Assembly (NCBI GenBank): GCA_046760705.1
Contig: JBHIER010000210.1
Span: 1-6,268, forward strand
Source of the DNA: JBHIER01 sp046760705 [NCBI: bacterium]
GTDB taxonomy: Bacteria > JBHIER01 > G020348925
Direction of reading: 5' to 3'
DNA: 6,268 nt
Below the pieces are notes generated by a model. That model saw only the letters and a program-made list of their open reading frames with translations, was not told the DNA's origin and did not search any database. Position numbers and translations under genes: made by a program. The first letter of the stretch is position 1, and every line of letters begins with the position of its first letter. Positions 1 through 5,663 of the stretch are shown here, piece after piece.

Positions 1-292
1 TTTTCGTTTCTCCTGTTAATACTAAGTCCGCTGTATCAATCATCGTCTTACTCCCAAAGTAAATGTAGACTCTACCTAAATTCTCTTCGTTTTCAGGGTA
101 AAGTGGTGCCCCTATTACTACATCAGAAAATCCATCGTTATTAAAATCCCCCGCAGAGATGCTTTTCCCGAAACCATCCCCTCTATTCTCTCCCATCATC
201 ACCATTATCAAATCCAATTCCTGCTGGGAAGAGGAGACATTAAAGAATGCCAATGTGATAATAAGGGTCGCTAAAAATTGTTTGGCCTTCAT
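1..292 (-). CDS. Secreted FG-GAP repeat (integrin-alpha-like beta-propeller) protein, N-terminal part, cut by window edge
   Basis: The gene starts at ATG 292-290 and runs off the left edge after 97 codons with no stop. Residues 1-23 form a Sec signal peptide: MKAKQ, a hydrophobic stretch FLATLIITLAFF, then a small polar SSS/QQ region, so the product is exported. Residues about 38-80 are one FG-GAP blade. It has the GDGFGKSIS entry, the calcium-loop motif DFNNDGFSD, the strand DVVIGAP and the closing GRVYIYFGS. A second blade probably begins at the edge (LTGETK). The start is supported by AAGGAGA at 307-301, nine bases upstream. FG-GAP proteins fold as seven-bladed propellers, are often surface adhesins or carbohydrate-associated proteins, and in this type of organism usually end in a sorting domain, here out of view. 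The closing motif Y-F/Y-G-G/S followed by spaced Asp residues also occurs in the decayed gene at 618-1385, so the two are probably paralogues. The ligand is unknown. Confidence 0.85.
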   Translation of the reverse strand, partial: MKAKQFLATLIITLAFFNVSSSQQELDLIMVMMGENRGDGFGKSISAGDFNNDGFSDVVIGAPLYPENEENLGRVYIYFGSKTMIDTADLVLTGETK

Positions 293-369
293 CTTTCTGT
301 TCTCCTTTCTATTTGATATCAACGCTCGTAGTCTGGCCGTTGAATCTTAATTGTGTATGGGGCTGTCAA

Positions 370-573
370 TTAAAAATTTCCATCTCCGGCCCTGAGAACG
401 TTAAATCCCGCATCCAACACCTGATTCATGCTGTCAGTGGAGGACATGCTGGAATAGGCACCCCGAGGGAAGAAGTCCTCCCCTTGCCCCTTGAGCTCCG
501 AAGGATAAAACACAAACAGAGTCAAAGTAAAAAGGATGAGGAGCCCAGCAGATGAATATTTTAAATGTCTCAT
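370..573 (-). pseudogene. Truncated secreted protein: signal peptide plus start of a glycoside-hydrolase-like barrel
   Basis: This is a 67-codon reading frame from ATG 573-571 to TAA 372-370. The start has an excellent Shine-Dalgarno GGAGG (584-580) six bases upstream, so an upstream in-frame ATG at 675 is not needed. Residues 1-30 are a signal peptide (MRHLKYSS, then a hydrophobic core AGLLILFTLTLFVF, likely cleaved near KGQ/G). The mature part reads GEDFFPRGAYSS, a predicted helix TDSMNQVLDAGF, then NVLRAG. This strand-helix-strand pattern, with FFP-x-GAY and DAGFNV, resembles the first elements of TIM-barrel glycoside hydrolases in environmental bacteria. The frame then stops and the next gene begins 77 bases later, so a full catalytic domain of several hundred residues is absent. 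Reading through the TAA adds only 16 more codons before a TGA. A 3' deletion of a larger gene is the best explanation. A genuine short secreted peptide is the alternative. The family assignment is by resemblance only. Confidence 0.5.
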
Positions 574-617
574 CGCACACCTCCATAGCGTTAAAATAAG
601 GGTGAAAGAATTAAAAA

Positions 618-1385
618 CTAACGCAATAAGACCAACTTTTTGGTCTCCACAAAGTCGCCCGCTTTGAGCTGACAAAAGTATATCCCACTGCTCACCTGCC
701 TTCCCTTATTGTCTTGCCCATCCCAGACTACCCCATATCTGCCTGCTTTTTGCTCTCCGCTCACCAAAATCCTCACCTCCTCTCCCAGAACATTGAAAAT
801 TTTTAGGGTAACTGTTAACTGAGAATTGTGCATTGGTAATTGATAATTGATCCCTGTAGTTTGATTAAACGGATTTGGGCAATTCTGAAACAGATGAAAT
901 TCCTTAGGTTCATTTTGTCCTCCACGGCTGTTTGTGCTGGCTCCGCAATGAAGACGAAGGCTTTGCCTGTTTCGACGAGTCGGGAATGACAATGTCAAAA
1001 AATGTGTCCGTTGGTGCCCCACCATAATAAATGAAAACGTTGGTATGTTTTCCGGAGAGCACATTGCTGACCATGCTATCTTCAAAGCCGTCCCCATTGA
1101 GATCTCCTGTTACAACCCCGTTAAGAAAACGTTCTTTAGGCGGTCGCAAAATCAGATCGACCTCGGCATCCAGGCTCTCTCCTCCCAGAAAAACATAGAT
1201 TAGACTGCCATCGAAAACATTGGATAACGTAACTACATCGTCACCTCCCCTATAAAGAAGGTTATATCAGGGAAAGAGTCGATGGTGCTTCCTCCATAGT
1301 ACAGATAAATTTTCCCGGAATCATTATTAAAACCTGGGGCACTAATAATAAAGTCATCAAAGGAGTCACCGTTATATTACCCAAT
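618..1385 (-). pseudogene. Decayed FG-GAP propeller protein with C-terminal T9SS/FlgD-like sorting domain
   Basis: Homologous protein text continues across this stretch but changes frame repeatedly. From 1370: GDSFDDFIISAPG...IYLYYGGSTID, until a TAG just after the GGGG run at 1250-1247. From about 1246 the next frame gives GGDDVVTLSNVFDG, FLGGESLD, GDLNGDGFED and YYGGAPTDTFFDIVIPD. Near 969 it moves to a third frame (GKAFVFIAEPAQTAVED). Near 911-916 it moves again to EPKEFHLFQNCPNPFN, which stays open to TAG 620-618. The last part is a full C-terminal sorting domain: QNCPNPFN, LKIFNVLGEEVRILV, GRYGVVWDGQDNKG, SSGIYFCQLKAGDF, KKLVLLR. Such domains direct secretion or surface anchoring in FCB bacteria. 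No start codon or signal peptide lies upstream, since tamB ends 48 bases before, so the 5' end is lost as well. Each shift equals a one-base loss. The apparent separate frames 618-1097 and 910-1149 are pieces of this one gene. Confidence 0.8.
810..851. repeat. Imperfect short tandem AT-rich repeat inside the sorting-domain coding sequence
   Basis: On the minus strand this stretch begins with two copies of ATCAATT and continues with degenerate variants (ACCAATG, ACAATTCTC, AGTTAACAGTTA). It is read in frame as INYQLPMHNSQLTV. Sorting domains normally pass straight from the YxLP motif into the xVxLxIYN strand, so about four extra residues (around MHNS) appear to come from the repeat. Confidence 0.4.
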
Positions 1386-1390
1386 TATGC

Positions 1391-1405
1391 ATGATCTGGG
1401 ATCAT
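1391..1405. repeat. Short perfect inverted repeat downstream of tamB
   Basis: ATGATC (1391-1396) and GATCAT (1400-1405) form a six-base-pair stem with a three-base loop TGG, about 30 bases after the tamB stop. The stem is weak and no T run follows on either strand, so it is not a convincing intrinsic terminator. It lies at the junction between tamB and the decayed gene. Confidence 0.3.
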
Positions 1406-1433
1406 CTCTCTCAGTGTCTCTGAGCCTCTGTGG
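1401..1433 (-). repeat. CACAGAG-type degenerate 8-bp tandem repeat abutting the tamB stop codon
   Basis: Read on the minus strand directly after the tamB TAG, the sequence has successive 8-base units CACAGAGG, CTCAGAGA, CACTGAGA and GAGATGAT. Purine-rich CACAGAG repeats of this kind are familiar from intergenic regions of many environmental bacterial genomes; that recollection was not checked by a search. It marks the boundary between the GC-rich intact gene and the decayed region. Confidence 0.4.
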
Positions 1434-4400
1434 CTAATAATCGAATTTGAACTGTAATTGGAGGTGATAGAGTCCCCGTCGGTCCCTCGTCCCGAGAAAG
1501 GAGAGATGCCGATTGAGGCGGTATTCCAGATCAACCTCCTGTTCACTCTCCGCTGCCAGTCGGCGTGAGTACTCCAGGTACACTCGCGGAGAGAGGTACT
1601 TGCCGACGGTGACCTGGGTTTCGTAGGGGACGAGTTGAAGTCCGGCATTGCTTGTAATCTCAAAGGTATCCACACCCAGTTGCTGGCGAGCGCGGCGGGC
1701 CAGTTCCCCCTCGATGAGGCTCCCTAAGACATTGGTCGCCTTGGATTCGAAGGCCCCGGGGACGCCCACTGTGTCGACGGCCTCAGTGGTCGTGCCCAGG
1801 GTCAAGAGGGCAATAATGTCCTTCTCCAAATAGCCCGACTGGGACCACAGTTTCACCTCAGGCTGGAGCAGAGTTCCCCTCAGATTCAGATAGATGGGCT
1901 CTCTCCCGACCCTGGTCTCGGCCTCGATGTTCAGTCCGGGGTTGATCTCAGATATTCCGCCGAAGCTGATGTTCCCTTGAGTGATCCGAAAGAGGTTGCC
2001 GTAGATGTGATACTTTCCGCGCATCGTCTCCAGGGTGCCGAAGAACCGAAATTCCGGCCCGGTCCGTGGCTTCAGAATCCGGAGGTCACCCCTCAATTCG
2101 ACGCTCAACTCCTGGAGGTAGTCGCTCCCCTCTACCCAAAGATTGGACGGAATGTGGACATTGAGATCCACGCTCGGGCCCATTCCCTGCGCTCCCGATG
2201 GAGCAGGCTCGGGCTCCACCTGCTCCCTGGGCTTGAGGGCCTCTCTCACCAGACCCTGCGTCAGGGTGACGTCCCCCGAAAGGTGAGGGTATCCCGTTCC
2301 GGACAGGCGAAGATCTGCCCCAGCGATCAGGTCGATCTCCTGCCTCAAGGGGCGCAGAAAGAGATCCTCACCCTCACAGGTGAGATCGTAGACAATCTGA
2401 TCCAAGTTCGTAAAGTCGATCGTTCCCTGGAGGGAAAGCTGCCCCCCATCCCCTCTTTTCCGAAAGGTGAACAACCGAATGAGGGAGTCGAAGAAACCTC
2501 CTCTTTCGATCCCACCCCTGCTCATCCTCCCCACAAAGCTGTCAATGGTGAGAAGGGTGTTGGCCACCGTCACCTCAACCTCCAGGTCCGTCACCGGATT
2601 CTCAAGATCGGAAAGTTGGAGTCTCCCACCTTCAAGAGAGAGATCGCCGTTCAGGACCGGATTTATGAGGGCACCGTTCAGAGAGAAGCGCAGATCCATG
2701 GTTCCCGAAAGGTGCTCGACCTTATCGGTGAACAGAGAGATAAGATCGGCCGGAACCTCACCGGCCATACCGAAGCTCACGTCCATACTCTCCTCAGAAA
2801 ACAGGGAATCGGTGAAGGGCCACGTTAGATTCAGAGGGATGACCCCTGTGCAGGCATACTCTGTCCCTTCGTGAGAGGCTTCGACAAATAGGATTCTCAG
2901 CCGGCCAGCGTCGTACTGGAGTTTGCCTCGAATGCCACCAAACTGGAGCACGTCGTATTGTGTTCCCTGGATGAGAATGCTCACGGTCAAGGCGGGATCT
3001 TTCACGGTTCCCCTGAGCTCCATCTCGGCACTGCACAGACCCTGGAACGGTTTGTGGCCCCTGGTGAGACGTGAGACTGGTAGCAGATCGAAATCTGCCA
3101 GATTGAGAGAAAAGCAGATCTCATCCTCTCTCAGAAGGGAGACGGGCCGAACACCTGACAAGGAGAGTCGAAGGGGGATGGACCCGCGGCACTGAAGGAC
3201 TTTATTGGCCTGATGGAAGAGTTCTAACTCCAAGATCTCCATCCGCTCCGCATCGTACTCGGCCACACACCTGAGAGTATCAAAAGGGAACGTCGCCACC
3301 TCCCCTTTTCGGAGCGTGACCGCAAGTGCACTGCGCGGGGCTTCGAGGCTTCCCCCAATGGTGAACTTTCCCTCCGCTATGCCTCGGATCCCCCTGGTGA
3401 TCCGCATCGTCTCTACAATGGGAGAGAGGTCCACCGACTCCAATGTGAGCTCGACGTCGATCTCCCCGCCAGGGTCCACGGAGCCGGAGAGATCGAAGCC
3501 ACCCTCGCCGGCGGTGAAACTGCCCCGCCCGACGATAGCCCCATCTCCTCCAAAGCTGAGGTGTACGGTGTCACCGTTGGCTATGCTGTACTGGCGAAAC
3601 CGAGCCCTCAGACGGGTCAAGCTCAATGCCTTCGCCCCATCGGCCATGTGTAGATTCCCCTTCGCCTCAACAGCCGCCTCACTGTTTTCGGCCCAGAGGG
3701 AGTCGATCTGGACCGATGAGCCATGAAAGGAGAGGTGGGCGGCCAGTTGTGCGATGGGCACCTTTCCGATCCGTCCGTTATTTCCACTGATTTCGGCCGA
3801 ACCGCTGGGATTTTTGACAACATTCTTCAGCCGGACCTTACCAGTGCAGGTGGTGAAACCGTAGGTGGAGTTTGCCAGACTGTCAACCCATATCTGGCCG
3901 TCGATATTCGGATCGGAGATCGTTCCGGACACAGTGGCCGTGGCCCGGGCCTTCCCTCTGACCAGGGGCAGGTGAAAGGCTTCTGTCAGCGCCTCGAGAT
4001 TTTTCACTTCAACCCCACTCCGTACATCCACACTCCCATCGAATCTTATCTCTCCTTTCACCGTCCACGCCATCCCCCCACTCCGAAGGGTCAGCGGACC
4101 ATCTGTGGAGATCGACTGGGGGGAGAGACGACAGCGGCCGACACAGCCATCGAAGGGGTAGCCGTCGAACAGGCTCTTTCCCAGCCGCAGTTCGGCCGAG
4201 ACGCCCACAGTCCGCGGAGAGAGCCCCTGACCGGCAACAGAGATCGAGCCGTTGAGGTCGGCCCGCACATTCACCCCCCGTATCACCGACAGGTCAAGGT
4301 GTTCGAGAGCGACCTCGGCTGTGTAACTCCCCGGCTCCTTCAGAGAGAGTTTTCCAGAGCCCGAGATGCGGGCCTGGGCTGAGCGAAGGTCGAACTCTGA

Positions 4401-5348
4401 GAAATCGAGTTCCCTTCCGGCCACAGTCACCTCAGCCCGGAGATGATCGAAAGTGTAATCGTTGACCGTGCCTTCCGCTTCGGTCTGGATGCGCAGTCGA
4501 GTCGGCGGCCCCGTGAGCGAAGCGCCCAGAGAGACGGTTCCCCTCAGCCCGTTTTCAGACAGCCCTGCAAGTCGGCCGACCTCCTCCAGGGAGACACCAC
4601 TCTCCTCCAGCACCAGCTTGAGCTTGGGAGAGTTGAGATCGGTGATCTTTCCTGAGCCATGGACGATAGATTTGGCCGTGGCAATATCGGCCCGGTCGAG
4701 GGTGAGGGTATCGCCCCTCAAACCCCCTTCGAACTCAATCCGTCGCACGTGCAAATCCCGTTCTGCCCAGTAAAAACGGCCCGACTCAAGGGCAGCCGAG
4801 ACCCCTTGACTGCCCGCTCTCACCCTCCCCTCGAGATGGACATCTTGCAGAGTCACTTGCTCTTCGGAGGCGCTTCTGTAGGAGAATCGCCCGTTGCGTA
4901 TCTGGAGGTCTTCGACACCGAACAGGGGCAGACCTTTGGACCGGGAGTCCTCAGCCCGGCTGCCACCGAGAAGACGGTCTCTGATACTCTCATCCAGATC
5001 GAAGAGAGGCTCTGTCAAGCTGACCTCACTGAAGACCGGCCGGCCCCGCACCAGGTCCCTCAGGCGGTATCTCAACCTGGCCTCTTTGATCCGGACAACC
5101 CTCCTCCTCTCTCGATTCTTAAAGGTGTAGAGAGTGATGTCGGCAAGGTCTAGACCGTTGAACAGATCTCCCCTCACCTCCCCGACAGAGACCTCCAAAC
5201 CGAACCTCTGAGGAAGGGCGTGATTGATGATACGAGTGAGGCCCTCCGCCGGGAAATTGGTGTGACTCACCAAAACGTATAAGAGAATCAACAGAAGAAG
5301 ACCTGTCGTAAACCCTATCCAAAATATTCTCCGAACCCTTTTTCTCAT
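1434..5348 (-). CDS. tamB: TamB-like translocation and assembly module protein (DUF490 family, inner-membrane anchored)
   Basis: An intact frame of 1304 codons from ATG 5348-5346 to TAG 1436-1434. Residues 2-7 are basic (RKRVRR) and 8-27 are a single membrane anchor (IFWIGFTTGLLLLILLYVLV), giving an N-in signal anchor with the rest periplasmic. Residues about 30-1040 are repetitive beta-strand sequence with recurring G-x-hydrophobic and L-x-G motifs, as in AsmA/TamB repeating beta-groove proteins. Residues about 1060-1304 match the conserved TamB C-terminal domain: IYGNLFRITQGNISFGG, NPGLNIEAET, LNLRGTLLQPEV, SGYLEKDIIALLTLG, and a final YLEYSRRL...EVDLEYRLNRHLS segment. TamB proteins partner an Omp85 protein (TamA or BamA) and serve outer-membrane protein assembly or phospholipid transport. 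An upstream in-frame ATG at 5381 (1315 codons) has no ribosome binding site, whereas 5348 has AGGAG ten bases upstream. A proline-rich linker lies at about 1041-1059. Length is similar to or slightly above E. coli TamB (about 1259). No Omp85 gene is in view. Confidence 0.93.
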   Translation of the reverse strand: MRKRVRRIFWIGFTTGLLLLILLYVLVSHTNFPAEGLTRIINHALPQRFGLEVSVGEVRGDLFNGLDLADITLYTFKNRERRRVVRIKEARLRYRLRDLVRGRPVFSEVSLTEPLFDLDESIRDRLLGGSRAEDSRSKGLPLFGVEDLQIRNGRFSYRSASEEQVTLQDVHLEGRVRAGSQGVSAALESGRFYWAERDLHVRRIEFEGGLRGDTLTLDRADIATAKSIVHGSGKITDLNSPKLKLVLEESGVSLEEVGRLAGLSENGLRGTVSLGASLTGPPTRLRIQTEAEGTVNDYTFDHLRAEVTVAGRELDFSEFDLRSAQARISGSGKLSLKEPGSYTAEVALEHLDLSVIRGVNVRADLNGSISVAGQGLSPRTVGVSAELRLGKSLFDGYPFDGCVGRCRLSPQSISTDGPLTLRSGGMAWTVKGEIRFDGSVDVRSGVEVKNLEALTEAFHLPLVRGKARATATVSGTISDPNIDGQIWVDSLANSTYGFTTCTGKVRLKNVVKNPSGSAEISGNNGRIGKVPIAQLAAHLSFHGSSVQIDSLWAENSEAAVEAKGNLHMADGAKALSLTRLRARFRQYSIANGDTVHLSFGGDGAIVGRGSFTAGEGGFDLSGSVDPGGEIDVELTLESVDLSPIVETMRITRGIRGIAEGKFTIGGSLEAPRSALAVTLRKGEVATFPFDTLRCVAEYDAERMEILELELFHQANKVLQCRGSIPLRLSLSGVRPVSLLREDEICFSLNLADFDLLPVSRLTRGHKPFQGLCSAEMELRGTVKDPALTVSILIQGTQYDVLQFGGIRGKLQYDAGRLRILFVEASHEGTEYACTGVIPLNLTWPFTDSLFSEESMDVSFGMAGEVPADLISLFTDKVEHLSGTMDLRFSLNGALINPVLNGDLSLEGGRLQLSDLENPVTDLEVEVTVANTLLTIDSFVGRMSRGGIERGGFFDSLIRLFTFRKRGDGGQLSLQGTIDFTNLDQIVYDLTCEGEDLFLRPLRQEIDLIAGADLRLSGTGYPHLSGDVTLTQGLVREALKPREQVEPEPAPSGAQGMGPSVDLNVHIPSNLWVEGSDYLQELSVELRGDLRILKPRTGPEFRFFGTLETMRGKYHIYGNLFRITQGNISFGGISEINPGLNIEAETRVGREPIYLNLRGTLLQPEVKLWSQSGYLEKDIIALLTLGTTTEAVDTVGVPGAFESKATNVLGSLIEGELARRARQQLGVDTFEITSNAGLQLVPYETQVTVGKYLSPRVYLEYSRRLAAESEQEVDLEYRLNRHLSFLGTRDRRGLYHLQLQFKFDY

Positions 5349-5358
5349 CTCAGCCAGA

Positions 5359-5363
5359 CTCCT
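5359..5363 (-). promoter_or_regulatory. Ribosome binding site deciding the tamB start
   Basis: AGGAG on the minus strand (forward CTCCT), ten bases upstream of the ATG at 5348. The spacing is slightly long, but nothing comparable precedes the alternative ATG at 5381, whose upstream sequence is AT-rich. The 5348 start also places the basic residues and membrane anchor immediately at the N terminus, as in TamB homologues. Confidence 0.55.
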
Positions 5364-5526
5364 AAGAGCGAAAGAAAACATAACTTAAACTTTAGACAAA
5401 ACTACTAAAATTGGGGCCAGAAATCAAGGGAAATCGGTGCGTTCGCCCCACCCTGGACCTGCCACAACGAAACTGTGTACACCAATATTTCAGGTGAGGG
5501 GGAGCGTTGGCCTCCACAAAAAGATG

Positions 5527-5575
5527 AAAAAAATCGAAAAAAATACTTGACAGGGCCGGAGGAGCGATTTAAATT
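5527..5575 (+). promoter_or_regulatory. Sigma70-like promoter with phased A-tract upstream element, driving the response regulator
   Basis: A perfect -35 hexamer TTGACA at 5547-5552 is followed, after 17 bases, by TAAATT at 5570-5575 (four of six matches to TATAAT) inside an AT-rich palindromic stretch. Directly upstream are two A7 runs, 5527-5533 and 5537-5543, exactly ten bases apart, which should bend DNA and could act as an UP element. Transcription would start near 5582, leaving a leader of about 80 bases before the ATG at 5664. No equally good promoter is visible for tamB on the other strand. Confidence 0.6.
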
Positions 5576-5603
5576 TAAACAATGTGAATTTTTCAAACAG
5601 GAG

Positions 5604-5633
5604 AAAAAACCGGAACAACAGTGGAGGTTTTTT
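5604..5633. repeat. Perfect 8-bp inverted repeat in the leader of the response regulator gene
   Basis: AAAAAACC (5604-5611) and GGTTTTTT (5626-5633) are perfect complements separated by 14 bases. In RNA this gives an A/U-rich stem with only two G-C pairs, resembling the A-tract/T-tract frame of a bidirectional terminator but without a strong GC core. It lies between the predicted start of transcription and the ribosome binding site; possible roles are weak attenuation or a protein binding site. Confidence 0.35.
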
Positions 5634-5650
5634 GAAGCAGTCCAAAAAGT

Positions 5651-5658
5651 GAGGGGAG
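5651..5658 (+). promoter_or_regulatory. Ribosome binding site of the response regulator
   Basis: GAGGGGAG ends five bases before ATG 5664. It decides the start: the frame stays open for more than 100 bases upstream and contains an in-frame GTG at 5649, but that codon lacks a properly spaced Shine-Dalgarno sequence. Confidence 0.7.
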
Positions 5659-5663
5659 AACAG

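Noticed and set aside
313-322. Perfect palindrome TTGATATCAA just upstream of the FG-GAP ribosome binding site
   Set aside because: Ten bases of palindrome in AT-rich DNA can arise by chance and there is no second copy to support an operator.
341-369. Perfect TTGACA on the minus strand (369-364) as the -35 box of the FG-GAP gene starting at 292
   Set aside because: No acceptable -10 hexamer lies 16-18 bases downstream; the best candidate has only a 14-base spacer, so it is not called as a promoter.
921-1097. N-terminal part of a minus-strand frame ending in the sorting domain, as an alternative intact short gene (618-1097)
   Set aside because: Its first 60 or so residues are off-frame translation of the FG-GAP blade; only the part from about 911 down to 618 is homologous protein. 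It has no signal peptide.
1977-2828. 283-codon open frame on the plus strand antisense to tamB
   Set aside because: It lies wholly inside the tamB coding sequence, has no recognisable domain and no ribosome binding site. Long antisense frames are expected opposite GC-rich coding DNA.
3723-4382. 219-codon plus-strand open frame opposite tamB
   Set aside because: A composition-driven shadow of tamB with no recognisable protein features.
5475-5482. Palindrome GTGTACAC in the divergent intergenic region as an operator
   Set aside because: Only eight bases, a single copy, and not placed on a recognisable promoter element.
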